DNA from: Priestia koreensis
GTDB lineage: Bacteria > Bacillota > Bacilli > Bacillales > Bacillaceae_H
NCBI RefSeq assembly: GCF_001274935.1
Contig: NZ_LILC01000011.1
Coordinates: 62,705 to 126,704, forward strand
Length of the DNA: 64,000 nucleotides
Direction of reading: 5' to 3'
Positions within the stretch are counted from its first letter, which is position 1. Each line of letters starts with the position of its first letter. Below are positions 1-8,520 of this stretch, one piece after another. Both the position numbers and the translations under genes were made by a program. Below the pieces are notes generated by a model, which worked only from the letters and a program-made list of their open reading frames with translations, did no database searches and had not been told where the DNA came from.

Positions 1-92
1 ACTTTCCCACCAGACTCACCCGCAGCAATAGCGGCCATTAATCCAGAAGGTCCTCCTCCAATCACTACCACATCATATTTCACGTTCTTCAT
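1..92 (-). CDS. ytfP: N-terminus of HI0933/YtfP-family FAD-dependent oxidoreductase (partial)
   Basis: Only the first 30 or so codons lie in the window; the gene runs off the left edge on the minus strand. The translation starts [20 protein letters not shown] and continues [10 protein letters not shown]. The GGGPSG glycine-rich turn after a hydrophobic beta strand is the FAD-binding Rossmann fold of the HI0933-like flavoproteins. In Bacillus a protein of this family (YtfP) is encoded divergently from ytgP/murJ, which is the arrangement seen here. The physiological substrate of this family is not established. The assignment to YtfP rests on this short segment plus gene order, so the family is fairly sure and the symbol less so. 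Confidence 0.7.
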   Translation of the reverse strand, partial: MKNVKYDVVVIGGGPSGLMAAIAAGESGGK

Positions 93-256
93 AACCTCAT
101 TTCAATGCCCATTTTCATTGAACCTGACAAAATGATTGTTTTCTTATAAAATGGGCTAGAATATCTTTTCATTCTACTTATTTTAAATTGTCACTTGCTT
201 ATTTTCAATGTTATCACTATCATCAATATGTAAGTTTTATTATTGGAGGCAAATCC

Positions 257-1897
257 ATGTCTGAATCAAAACTGTTGCGTGGAACGTTTGTCCTAACGTT
301 AGGCACGTATATTTCAAGAATTTTAGGTATGATTTATTTATTTCCATTCGCTGCACTTGTAGGTGATGTGGGTGGGGCATTGTTTGGCTATGGTTATAAT
401 CAATACGCCATTTACTTAAGCATTGCGACGATGGGTGTTCCAATGGCCGTGTCGCGATTTGTATCAAAATATAATGCGCTTGGAGACTACTATACGAGCA
501 GGCGAATGTTCCGTGCTGGAATTAAGATGATGTTCATAACGGGACTTGTTACGTTTGCATTTCTGTATATTATGGCTCCTTTCCTCGCGAAAGCAACGCT
601 TGGAAATCAAGAGCTTAATAACTCTCTTGCAGATGTAACGATGGTTATTCGGATGGTAAGTGTCGCGCTGATTATTGTGCCAATGATGAGTATTATCCGT
701 GGATTTTTCCAAGGACATCAATCAATGGGACCAACATCTGTTTCCCAAGTAGTGGAGCAGTTAGCACGCGTTGTCTTTTTACTCGTGTCCACATATATTG
801 TTATGCGAGTGTTTCATGGCAGCATGGCGCTTGCGGTTGGTTTTGCGACATTCGGTGCATTTATCGGTGCACTAGCTGGATTAGCCGTTTTATTTTGGTA
901 TTGGAAAAAACGCAAGCCAAATTTAGATAAGCTGTTGGCGCAAAGCGTTGAACCAGCACAAATGACGACTATGCAGATGTTTAAAGAGCTCTTTTCTTAT
1001 GCGGGACCGTTTGTTTTTATCGGTCTAGCAATTCCTCTTTATCAGTACATCGATCAGTTTACATTCAACAAGGCAATGGTCGCAGCTGGACAGGCTGACA
1101 AAGCAGAGTATATGTATGGAATTATTCAATCATGGGTTCCAAAACTCATTATGATTCCAGTATCACTTGCTACGGCTTTTGGGTTAACACTTGTTCCAAC
1201 CATCACTAGTTCATATGCTAGTGGTCAATATGATTTGTTGAAAAAACAAATTGACCAAACGTATCAGACGATCATGTTTCTAGTACTTCCAGCTGTTGTA
1301 GGCTTAATTGTATTAGCATATCCAGCATACAATTTCCTGTTCACGGGAAGTAAAGACGGCGGATTTGTTCTGATGATGTATGCACCAGTTGCGCTATTGT
1401 TTTCATACTTCACCGTAAACGCGGCGATTTTACAAGGTATTAACAAGCAAAAGTACGCAGTTATTAGCTTAATCGTTGGTTTAATTGTAAAAATTTCTAC
1501 TAACTCACTGTTTATTATGTGGTTAGGTGGTACAGGATCGATTGTCTCAACAGCATTAGGCTATGTGATCTCCATTGTATACACATCTGCTATGATTCAA
1601 AACAATGCGGAATACAAGGCAACGGTATTTTGGAAGCGAACGGTCTTAATGTTTGCTTTTGCTGCTTTGATGGGATTATCGGTTTGGATCGTAGAATTCT
1701 TACTTTCTTTCGCTGTGAACTATGAAGACGGAAGAATAGCAGCTGGAATCATCACGATCGCAGGAGCGACAGTTGGACTAGCGGTATATGGAATACTCAC
1801 GTATCGCACAGGTCTTCTCGAGAAGGTGATGGGTAGTCGTATCGTTGGAGTGATTCAACGCAGATTACTTCGAAAAAAAGTATCAAAAGCTTCTTGA
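257..1897 (+). CDS. murJ: Lipid II flippase MurJ (YtgP), MATE/MVF-type membrane protein
   Basis: A 546-residue polytopic membrane protein of the polysaccharide-transport/MVF superfamily. It opens with SKLLRGTFVLTLGTYISRILG, the usual first helix of the YtgP group, followed by about 14 hydrophobic segments. The family member in B. subtilis (YtgP) is one of two lipid II flippases and moves the peptidoglycan precursor across the membrane. I place the start at the ATG at 257, preceded by TTGGAGGC at 244-250; the reading frame extends further upstream to 188 but has no ribosome site there. It is divergent from the ytfP-like gene and ends in a strong terminator before ytzG, so it is probably transcribed alone. 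The MurJ role is transferred from the family, not shown by the sequence. Confidence 0.88.
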   Translation: MSESKLLRGTFVLTLGTYISRILGMIYLFPFAALVGDVGGALFGYGYNQYAIYLSIATMGVPMAVSRFVSKYNALGDYYTSRRMFRAGIKMMFITGLVTFAFLYIMAPFLAKATLGNQELNNSLADVTMVIRMVSVALIIVPMMSIIRGFFQGHQSMGPTSVSQVVEQLARVVFLLVSTYIVMRVFHGSMALAVGFATFGAFIGALAGLAVLFWYWKKRKPNLDKLLAQSVEPAQMTTMQMFKELFSYAGPFVFIGLAIPLYQYIDQFTFNKAMVAAGQADKAEYMYGIIQSWVPKLIMIPVSLATAFGLTLVPTITSSYASGQYDLLKKQIDQTYQTIMFLVLPAVVGLIVLAYPAYNFLFTGSKDGGFVLMMYAPVALLFSYFTVNAAILQGINKQKYAVISLIVGLIVKISTNSLFIMWLGGTGSIVSTALGYVISIVYTSAMIQNNAEYKATVFWKRTVLMFAFAALMGLSVWIVEFLLSFAVNYEDGRIAAGIITIAGATVGLAVYGILTYRTGLLEKVMGSRIVGVIQRRLLRKKVSKAS

Positions 1898-1921
1898 GTG
1901 AAGGGTAAATAAATTAAAAGA

Positions 1922-1966
1922 AAAAGCGGTGCAGAAAGGATATGTTCTGCGCCGCTTTCTTTCGTA
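1922..1966 (+). terminator. Intrinsic terminator after murJ
   Basis: A 14 bp stem pairs AAAGCGGTGCAGAA with TTCTGCGCCGCTTT (one G-U pair) and is followed by a short T-rich run. It lies 25 bases after the murJ stop and ahead of the ytzG ribosome binding site. Confidence 0.8.
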
Positions 1967-1990
1967 AATAAAGAAGGAGGGCGTAATAGA

Positions 1991-2704
1991 ATGAGAATTG
2001 ATAAACTTCTCGCTAACGTAGGCTATGGCAGCCGGAAAGAAGTGAAGGGACTGTTGAAGTCCGGTGCGATTAAAGTAGATGGAGAAAAAGTAAAAGACGC
2101 AAAGCAGCACGTGAACCCAAATGAACAGGAAGTAACGGTTTATGATGAAGTGGTTGTGTATAAGGAATTTGTCTATTTAATGATGAATAAGCCACCTGGC
2201 GTTATTTCTGCTACTGAAGACCATCAGCACCAAACGGTAGTTGATTTATTAGAAATTGAAGATGCCGTGTTTCAGCCGTTTCCGGTAGGTCGCTTAGATA
2301 AAGATACAGAGGGATTCCTGCTACTAACAAACGATGGACAGCTATCGCATCAGCTGCTTTCACCGAAAAAGCATGTGCCTAAAACGTATTATGCAACAAT
2401 TAATGCACCCGTAACAGAAGAGGATCAGAAGGCTTTTGCGAAGGGTGTGACGCTTGATGATGGCTATTTGACAAAACCGGCAGAGCTGACAATTTTATCA
2501 TCAGGTGATACGTCTGAAATTGAGCTTACAATCGTTGAGGGTAAATTTCATCAAGTAAAGAGAATGTTTGAGTCGGTAGGGAAGAAGGTAACGTACTTAA
2601 AACGACTTTCAATGGGTTCCCTACAGCTAGATCCAGATCTTGAGCTTGGCGAATACCGAGAGCTTGATGAAGAAGAAATTAAGCTGTTAAAAGGAAATAA
2701 CTAA
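1991..2704 (+). CDS. ytzG: RsuA-family 16S rRNA pseudouridine synthase
   Basis: A 237-residue protein with an N-terminal S4 RNA-binding domain (MRIDKLLANVGYGSRKEVKG, residues 1-60) and a catalytic domain. The signature GRLDKDTEGFLLLTNDG near residue 97 contains the catalytic aspartate of the RsuA/RluB/RluE/RluF class. Enzymes of this group convert a specific uridine of ribosomal RNA to pseudouridine; B. subtilis YtzG at the same locus is annotated as the RsuA-type enzyme for 16S rRNA position 516. The ATG at 1991 has a good AGGAGG (1975-1980) and the S4 domain begins right at it. It is flanked by terminators on both sides, so it is probably monocistronic. The exact target base cannot be read from the sequence. 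Confidence 0.87.
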   Translation: MRIDKLLANVGYGSRKEVKGLLKSGAIKVDGEKVKDAKQHVNPNEQEVTVYDEVVVYKEFVYLMMNKPPGVISATEDHQHQTVVDLLEIEDAVFQPFPVGRLDKDTEGFLLLTNDGQLSHQLLSPKKHVPKTYYATINAPVTEEDQKAFAKGVTLDDGYLTKPAELTILSSGDTSEIELTIVEGKFHQVKRMFESVGKKVTYLKRLSMGSLQLDPDLELGEYRELDEEEIKLLKGNN

Positions 2705-2716
2705 AGAAACGCAAAA

Positions 2717-2750
2717 AAAAGGAACCTGATTAAGAAGGTTCCTTTCTATT
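2717..2750 (+). terminator. Intrinsic terminator after ytzG
   Basis: AAAGGAACC (2718-2726) pairs with GGTTCCTTT (2737-2745), followed by a T-rich tail; an A-run precedes the stem, so it can also act on transcripts from the minus-strand ytzE gene. Confidence 0.8.
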
Positions 2751-2811
2751 TTCAATTTCTACTTTTACATTCACTCTCATATGTTATCTTCATCACAAAC
2801 CACTTCACGTT

Positions 2812-3033
2812 TTATGATGACATCCGAACTTTTTTCTCTGTAGCGGACCATTTGCCTCGAGTAGGACTATGAACCAAGTCATTATACGCTAGTACATTTA
2901 AATCTCTTTGAATGGTTCTAGGTGTAATTCCAAATTCATCTACCAGTTCTTGCGTGGTAACAGTTCCCTTGTTACGAATAAACATGTAAACAGATTTAAT
3001 GCGAGTTAGCATGCGATTTGTTGAAGGCTTCAA
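2812..3033 (-). CDS. ytzE: Small DeoR-type HTH regulator YtzE
   Basis: A 73-residue protein that is essentially only a DeoR-type winged helix-turn-helix: TRIKSVYMFIRNKGTVTTQELVDEFGITPRTIQRDLNVLAYNDLV. It lacks the sugar-phosphate-sensing C-terminal domain of full DeoR regulators, which matches the length of B. subtilis YtzE (about 70 residues), so it is not a truncation. The regulated genes are unknown. It is encoded opposite to its neighbours, between ytzG and pepV. A TTGACA hexamer on the minus strand near 3090-3095 could be its -35 box, but no convincing -10 follows. A ligand-independent role as a small repressor is inference. Confidence 0.8.
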   Translation of the reverse strand: MKPSTNRMLTRIKSVYMFIRNKGTVTTQELVDEFGITPRTIQRDLNVLAYNDLVHSPTRGKWSATEKKVRMSS

Positions 3034-3412
3034 AAAACCACTTCCTTATACATTTTTCGCAAGGCATAACTGACTTCCACTCTCAGATGTCAAACACATG
3101 TATGAAGTTTTTACAATACCATTGTACACACAAGTGACGTAAAAATAAAAGTGGAAAACCTTAATTCACATAATATTTACAAACAAATGAGATAATTATG
3201 TAATTTCCCTGTAACAATCACCCCTTTTACGTCCTGTTACTAACATTATACATAAAAAACAGAAAATTTAGAATTATATTTTCCTGTTTTTTACTTTATT
3301 TGTGAAAAAACCTTCATTGGTAGGGGGGAAAGGTGAAGGACAAGAAGTTTGTTTTCTATACGAAATATGATACATTTGAACGAGAAAATACTGTGCTAAA
3401 GGAGTAATCCAT
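3034..3412. other. Intergenic region between ytzE and pepV
   Basis: About 380 AT-rich bases between divergent genes. I see no convincing ORF, no strong hairpin and no clear sigma-A promoter pair for pepV. It presumably carries both promoters. The pepV ribosome site AAAGGAG lies at the right-hand end (3399-3405). Confidence 0.5.
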
Positions 3413-4825
3413 ATGACAAATATCAATTGGTCTGAAGAAGTCCAAAAAAGAGAAAATGAAATTTTAACATCTACACAAGAATTTCTGAAAATTAAAAGTG
3501 TTTTAGATGAAACCACTGTTTCAGAAGGAGCGCCGTTTGGAGAAGGCATTGCACAAGCGTTGAAGCACTTATTACATAAAGGTGAGCAAGATGGCTTTAC
3601 TGTTAAAAATGTTGATGGTTATGCGGGACATATTGAACTTGGCCAAGGCGAAGATGTGATCGGAATCCTTTGTCATATTGACGTCGTTCCTGAAGGAGAC
3701 GGATGGTCTGTTGACCCGTACGGAGGGGAAATCAAAGACGGTAAAATTTATGCTCGCGGAGCGATTGATGATAAGGGTCCGACAATGGCAGCTTACTATG
3801 CGATGAAAATTGTCAAAGATCTTGGTGTTCCATTAAACAAACGCGTGCGTATGATCATCGGAACAGACGAAGAAAGCAATTGGCAGTGTGTGGATCATTA
3901 TTTCAAACACGAAGAAATGCCGAAAATGGGCTTTGCGCCAGACGCAGATTTCCCTATTATCAATGCTGAAAAAGGAATCGCTGATTTTGATCTTGTGCAA
4001 GCACCATTAAAAGATGCATCACCAAGTTCCGTGACGTTAACGGCATTAGAATCAGGTCGCCGTTACAATATGGTTCCAGATTTCGCAAAAGCAATGTTAA
4101 ATGTACAAGAGGGAGCTGAAGATATTCAAGAGCGTTTTAACAGCTTCTTGCAAGGAAAGCAGCTACAAGGAAAAACAAGTATGGATCAAAAGCAACTAAC
4201 ACTAGAATTACAGGGTGTATCGGCACATGGAAGTGTACCTGAAAAGGGTAAAAATGCAGGTCTATTGCTAAATGCCTTCTTACAAACGATTCAATTAGAT
4301 GAGCAAGGTAAACAATACGTAGACTTTGTAAATCGTTATCTTGTTGGAGATACTGTAGGACAAGCACTAGAGGCTTCTTACCGTGATGATATCACTGGCG
4401 ATCTAACAATTAACGTAGGGATCTTAAGATATTCACAAGAAGAGGGCGGAAAGCTTGGTCTAAACACGCGCTATCCTGTTACAGCAGATATTGATAAAAT
4501 TGTGGATTCCATTAAATCACATAGCGCTTCGTTTAACATGGAAATTCAAAACTTTTCAGATTCTAAGCCACATCATGTAGATAAAAACCATCCGTTAATT
4601 CAAACGCTCCAAAACGTATATACAGAGCAAACAGGTGAAGAAGCAACTCTTCTTGCAATCGGAGGAGGAACATACGCACGTGCGTTAGATGCAGGGGTGG
4701 CATTCGGTCCGCTGTTCGAAGGGCGTGAGGAACTTGCTCATGAAAAAGATGAATATATGGTGGTTGAAGATCTTCTAAGAGCGACGGCTATTTATGCTCA
4801 GGCCATTTTAGAACTCGCAAAATAA
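3413..4825 (+). CDS. pepV: Dipeptidase PepV (M20 metallopeptidase)
   Basis: A 470-residue M20 family zinc peptidase. Metal-binding and catalytic motifs are in order: GILCHIDVVPEGDGW (metal His and catalytic Asp, around residue 85), ARGAIDDKGPT (bridging Asp, about 118), IGTDEESNW (catalytic Glu pair, about 150) and APDADFP (metal Asp, about 177). Length and the DVVPEGDGW and GIADFDLV segments match the PepV/YtjP dipeptidase group, which hydrolyses dipeptides in the cytoplasm. The ATG at 3413 has AAAGGAG eight bases upstream. A terminator follows immediately, so the gene is monocistronic. Family assignment is very secure; substrate range is inferred. Confidence 0.9.
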   Translation: MTNINWSEEVQKRENEILTSTQEFLKIKSVLDETTVSEGAPFGEGIAQALKHLLHKGEQDGFTVKNVDGYAGHIELGQGEDVIGILCHIDVVPEGDGWSVDPYGGEIKDGKIYARGAIDDKGPTMAAYYAMKIVKDLGVPLNKRVRMIIGTDEESNWQCVDHYFKHEEMPKMGFAPDADFPIINAEKGIADFDLVQAPLKDASPSSVTLTALESGRRYNMVPDFAKAMLNVQEGAEDIQERFNSFLQGKQLQGKTSMDQKQLTLELQGVSAHGSVPEKGKNAGLLLNAFLQTIQLDEQGKQYVDFVNRYLVGDTVGQALEASYRDDITGDLTINVGILRYSQEEGGKLGLNTRYPVTADIDKIVDSIKSHSASFNMEIQNFSDSKPHHVDKNHPLIQTLQNVYTEQTGEEATLLAIGGGTYARALDAGVAFGPLFEGREELAHEKDEYMVVEDLLRATAIYAQAILELAK

Positions 4826-4857
4826 ACGCTTTCAACAAATGGGAAATATGGTAAAAT

Positions 4858-4897
4858 GTAAAGAACCGTTCTCAGCTTGAGAGCGGTTCTTTAATAT
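4858..4897 (+). terminator. Intrinsic terminator after pepV
   Basis: AAGAACCGTTCTC (4861-4873) pairs with GAGAGCGGTTCTT (4880-4892); a short T-rich tail follows. Confidence 0.75.
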
Positions 4898-4941
4898 GTG
4901 CAGAGCTTGTTAACTTAACGAATAGAAGGTGACTTACAAGA

Positions 4942-6135
4942 ATGGAAGTGGTAATTAAGAAACAGAGAAATGTGACACAGCTTATTTTTTGTAGTTATTA
5001 TTTTATGATTTTCTTTGGGATCGGCAGTTTTTCTCCTTTATTGACCGTTTACTTAACGGAGATCATTCATTTAAAAGGAACACAGATTGGGATGATCACC
5101 TCAATGAGCCCGGTTGTGATGATTTTCGCACAGCCGCTGTGGGGAGTGCTTGCGGATTACACACAAAAATCACGCGTGGTCCTAACCGTTACGCTCATTT
5201 TTACAGCGGCAATGGGCATTGCCTTTTCATTTATGAATGCGTATACAACGATCTTATTCGTCGCAGCGCTGCTTGCCTTTTTTCAAAGCTCATTGGTTCC
5301 GTTATCAGATAGTATCTCCTTGAATCATGTTCAGCGAACAAAAGGTAATTATGGCTCTATTCGTTTATGGGGAGCTGTAGGATTTGCGGTTGCTGTATTA
5401 ATTGTCGGAAGGCTTTCAGAAGAATTTGGTCTACACATTATTTTTTATGTGTTTGCTTGTTCTCTATTCATTGCTTCTGCTTTTGCGTGGCAATTACCGA
5501 AGGAAAGTCAAACGATGCGTGTAAATGTAAGAAGTGGCGTTGCGAAGCTTTTTCGTATTCCGAAGTTTGTACTGTTTTTAATGACTACGTTTTTAGTATT
5601 TGGTCCGATTTTTGCCAATAATTTTTATTTTGGGTTGTATATTACAACAATCGGAGGCACGTTAACGGGCGTTGGAATTGCCTTTTTACTAGCAGCAGGA
5701 AGCGAAGCACCTTTCATGAAAATTTCAAGTCTGGTCATACGGAAGTTCGGTATTATGCAAATCTTATGTATAGCGGGTGCTACTTCTTTCGTTCGATGGG
5801 GCTTTTACTTTATTGAACCTCCACTTGCTCTTGTATACGCAACGACGATTTTACAAGGAATATCAATAGGTCTCTTTATTCCTTCTGCTCTAGAGTATGT
5901 TCGATCTATTGCACCGAATGAAGTAAAAGTAACAGCTGTTTCCTTGTACTCTGCTGTTGGAAACGGACTAGGGAGCTGGTTTTGCGCCTTTTTTGGTGGC
6001 ATAATCATTGAGCGCTACTCAATTACAGTAATGTACGGATGTTTTAGCATAATGACGCTCATCGGACTAGGATTAATTCTTGTCATCTGGAAGCTTGAAT
6101 CACGTCAAAGAACGGAGGAAGGCTATGATTTCTAG
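4942..6135 (+). CDS. MFS transporter (MFS_1-like, HcaT/YwbF type)
   Basis: A 397-residue protein with about twelve hydrophobic segments. The first (LIFCSYYFMIFFGIGSFSPLLTVYL) and the following loop TGMITSMSPVVMIFAQPLWGVLADYTQKSR-like region carry the major-facilitator motif A equivalent (GVLADYTQKS, residues 73-82). The N-terminal pattern and the GNYGSIRLWGAVGFAVA segment are typical of the MFS_1-like group that includes YwbF and HcaT. The substrate cannot be predicted from the sequence. The stop overlaps the start of the next gene by 11 bases, so the two are cotranscribed and probably translationally coupled. Confidence 0.8.
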   Translation: MEVVIKKQRNVTQLIFCSYYFMIFFGIGSFSPLLTVYLTEIIHLKGTQIGMITSMSPVVMIFAQPLWGVLADYTQKSRVVLTVTLIFTAAMGIAFSFMNAYTTILFVAALLAFFQSSLVPLSDSISLNHVQRTKGNYGSIRLWGAVGFAVAVLIVGRLSEEFGLHIIFYVFACSLFIASAFAWQLPKESQTMRVNVRSGVAKLFRIPKFVLFLMTTFLVFGPIFANNFYFGLYITTIGGTLTGVGIAFLLAAGSEAPFMKISSLVIRKFGIMQILCIAGATSFVRWGFYFIEPPLALVYATTILQGISIGLFIPSALEYVRSIAPNEVKVTAVSLYSAVGNGLGSWFCAFFGGIIIERYSITVMYGCFSIMTLIGLGLILVIWKLESRQRTEEGYDF

Positions 6136-6427
6136 TTCATACGAGGTGAATAAAAAAGAGACGCTTCCACTGCTTGTCACGATGATCTTAATTGGCATGG
6201 GGGTTGCTACTTTTTTTCTACGGGGACCGGATATGAATTTATGGATTCCCATTTGGATTTATGCTGTTGTGGATTTTGGCTTTGTAATTACATTTGTTTG
6301 GAGCTTTTTTGTGAAGGTTAAAAGTATGAAGTGGTTTACCGTTTTCTTAAACGTTCTTTGTCTAGGGGTGACAACGACACTTTTATTTTTCCTCTTGCTT
6401 GCTGTTGGCTTATCAGGACCTAATTGA
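6125..6427 (+). CDS. Small three-helix membrane protein, unknown function
   Basis: A 100-residue protein with three clear hydrophobic segments (about residues 14-32, 40-62 and 70-94) and a short polar N-terminus. I place the start at the ATG at 6125, which has GGAGG at 6115-6119 inside the end of the upstream gene; the frame opens earlier (6080) but that part overlaps the transporter for 56 bases and lacks a ribosome site. I do not recognise a family. Overlap with the MFS gene suggests that the product works with, or is regulated together with, the transporter. That link is inference from position only. Confidence 0.65.
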   Translation: MISSSYEVNKKETLPLLVTMILIGMGVATFFLRGPDMNLWIPIWIYAVVDFGFVITFVWSFFVKVKSMKWFTVFLNVLCLGVTTTLLFFLLLAVGLSGPN

Positions 6428-6447
6428 ATAATTGATCATCTAAATAG

Positions 6448-6481
6448 AGAAGCAGCTTTTCAGAGGAAGAGCTGCTTTTTG
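6448..6481 (+). terminator. Intrinsic terminator after the MFS/small membrane gene pair
   Basis: AGCAGCT (6451-6457) pairs with AGCTGCT (6470-6476), extended by flanking A and T bases, followed by TTTTT. Confidence 0.7.
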
Positions 6482-6696
6482 TTGAAATCCTTGTTATTAG
6501 ATAGACATGCTCCTATTTTTATCATGAAAACAAGCTTTTCAAGATAGATGACTAGCGCCAATTGCGCATAAACTCAATAGTATATGAAGAAGCAAAACAT
6601 GACGTTAATGAAAAAGGGCTGTATTTTGCTATGACGACCGCTCGATAGAAAAGAAGCTCATTCTTTAATACTATATATAAATTGAGGTGTATGCGC

Positions 6697-7719
6697 TTGA
6701 AAATCGTTGTAACAGGTGCTGCTGGATTTATTGGCTTTCATGTATCCAAGCGGCTATTAAAAGAAGGACATGAAGTAATCGGAATTGATAATGTAAACGA
6801 CTATTATGACCCTGCTTTAAAGAAAGATCGGTTAAAGATGTTGAACCAAGACGGCTTTACCTTCATAAAATGTTCTCTAGAAGATAAAGAGGGGATCTTT
6901 CGCATATTTGATCGTTACAAGCCACAAGTTGTCATTAATTTGGCTGCACAGGCTGGGGTACGCTATAGCATTGAAAATCCTGATGCCTACGTTCAATCGA
7001 ATATTGTAGGTTTTTTAAACATACTAGAATCCTGTCGTTCTTATAAAATCGACCACCTAATATATGCTTCGTCGAGCTCCGTATATGGAGCGAATAAAAC
7101 CCTTCCGTTTTCCGTGAGTGACAATGTTGATCATCCTATCAGCCTTTATGCAGCAACGAAAAAGTCCAATGAACTATTAGCTCATACCTATAGTCACCTC
7201 TATCAAATTCCTACAACAGGCATGCGATTCTTCACGGTTTACGGTCCATGGGGGCGTCCGGATATGGCTCTTTTTTTATTCACCAAATCGATTTTGAACG
7301 AACAAGAAATTGAGGTTTATAATCATGGTCAAATGAGACGAGATTTTACGTATGTGGACGACGTAGTAGAGAGCATTCATCGTCTCCTTCACTCTCCTCC
7401 AAAACCAAACAACGAGTGGGATGCGACGGCTCCTCATGCAGGTTCAAGTTATGCACCGTATCAAGTATTTAATATTGGCAACCATTCTCCAGTTTCGCTA
7501 CTAGACTTTATCGAAGAAATTGAAAAACAGATAGGGAAAAAGGCAAAAAAGAAATTTTTGCCTCTTCAGCCGGGCGATGTTCCAGAAACATATGCTGATA
7601 TTGAAGCATTAAAAAATGTGATTAACTATGTTCCAAAAACGTCGGTTCAAGAAGGCGTAGGACATTTTGTAAAGTGGTATCTCAACTATTACACCAAGAG
7701 AGAGGAGGATAAGGAATGA
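6697..7719 (+). CDS. NAD-dependent UDP-glucuronate 4-epimerase-like SDR enzyme
   Basis: A 340-residue extended short-chain dehydrogenase/reductase. It has the NAD-binding GAAGFIG motif at residues 7-13, the IDNVNDYYDPALKKDRL segment typical of UDP-glucuronate 4-epimerases (CapI/LspL/WbpP-like), a serine-rich YASSSSVYG strand and the catalytic YAATK (Tyr-x3-Lys) near residue 148. The start is uncertain. An ATG at 6691 is only one base from GAGGTG (6684-6689), so I prefer the TTG at 6697, seven bases away, giving MKIVVTGAAG. The ATGA overlap with the next gene, a glycosyltransferase, suggests a two-gene unit that makes and transfers an unusual sugar. B. subtilis has a similar epimerase, ytcB, in a spore-coat sugar cluster, but equivalence is only inferred. 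Confidence 0.8.
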   Translation: MKIVVTGAAGFIGFHVSKRLLKEGHEVIGIDNVNDYYDPALKKDRLKMLNQDGFTFIKCSLEDKEGIFRIFDRYKPQVVINLAAQAGVRYSIENPDAYVQSNIVGFLNILESCRSYKIDHLIYASSSSVYGANKTLPFSVSDNVDHPISLYAATKKSNELLAHTYSHLYQIPTTGMRFFTVYGPWGRPDMALFLFTKSILNEQEIEVYNHGQMRRDFTYVDDVVESIHRLLHSPPKPNNEWDATAPHAGSSYAPYQVFNIGNHSPVSLLDFIEEIEKQIGKKAKKKFLPLQPGDVPETYADIEALKNVINYVPKTSVQEGVGHFVKWYLNYYTKREEDKE

Positions 7720-8501
7720 AAGGTGTCTCCATTATCACCTGTACGATGCGAGATCATTTAATGAACGAAGTATTTGATAATTATCAGCGTCAACGATGGA
7801 ATGGTCATATGGAGCTTATTATTGTTCTGAACAATGATGAGATGGATATTAGAAAATGGAAAAAGAAAGCTTTGCAATATCAGAATGTGAAGGTATATCA
7901 AGTTCCTCAGAGCGTGACGGTTGGCGAGTGTAAAAACTTTGCTGTGGATCAAGCAACGTACGATGTGATTGCCAAATTGGATGACGATGACTATTATTCA
8001 CCGTTTTTTATTGATAGCTCAATGAAAGTGATGAAAAAGACCAATGCAGCGATTGTAGGGAAAAAAGAATGCTTTTATTATTTAGAAGGAAGTAAAGAAC
8101 TACTATCAACGGGGTCTAGAAAAATCAATCAGTATGTACCTCACGTTGCTGATTCAAGCATGCTCATCCAAAAAAAGGTATTTAAAAGCGTGCAATTTCC
8201 GCACCTGCCAAATCGCTCCGATACCGAGTTTCAAAAAGCAGCTCTTGAGGCCGGTTTTCGCATTTATGCGGGGGATCAATACGATTATTTAATCATTCGA
8301 AAAGCGAATACTTCAAGTCATACGTGGCGTATCAAAGATGAGGAACTGCGTGCGATGTTTAAGAAAGTATCCTACAAAGGAGACGTGTCTGCTTACGTCA
8401 TTGATCCAGAAAAACGTATCCACCAGCGCATGAAAGAAAATAAATATCGACGAATTCAAGAAATTAAGCTACGTAATCGCATGAAAAGAAAAATCGTGTA
8501 A
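7716..8501 (+). CDS. Family 2 (GT-A fold) glycosyltransferase
   Basis: A 261-residue cytoplasmic GT2 enzyme. The N-terminus GVSIITCTMRDHLMNEVFDNYQRQ is the nucleotide-binding strand-helix unit, and AKLDDDDYYSP near residue 88 is the DXD-type metal/sugar-nucleotide site. No membrane segment is evident; the C-terminus is basic (RNRMKRKIV). Its ATG overlaps the stop of the upstream epimerase gene (ATGA) and is preceded by GAGGAGG-like bases at 7702-7708. It resembles glycosyltransferases of spore outer-layer clusters such as cgeD and ytcC in general organisation, but donor, acceptor and developmental role are not established. Its own bidirectional terminator has been split by an inserted element. 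Confidence 0.8.
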   Translation: MKGVSIITCTMRDHLMNEVFDNYQRQRWNGHMELIIVLNNDEMDIRKWKKKALQYQNVKVYQVPQSVTVGECKNFAVDQATYDVIAKLDDDDYYSPFFIDSSMKVMKKTNAAIVGKKECFYYLEGSKELLSTGSRKINQYVPHVADSSMLIQKKVFKSVQFPHLPNRSDTEFQKAALEAGFRIYAGDQYDYLIIRKANTSSHTWRIKDEELRAMFKKVSYKGDVSAYVIDPEKRIHQRMKENKYRRIQEIKLRNRMKRKIV

Positions 8502-8520
8502 TAAGAAAAGAGAGAAGCCT

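Noticed and set aside
6600-6696. SigK promoter for the epimerase gene
   Set aside because: A CATANNNTA-like box (AATACTATA) exists but no AC -35 element stands at proper spacing.
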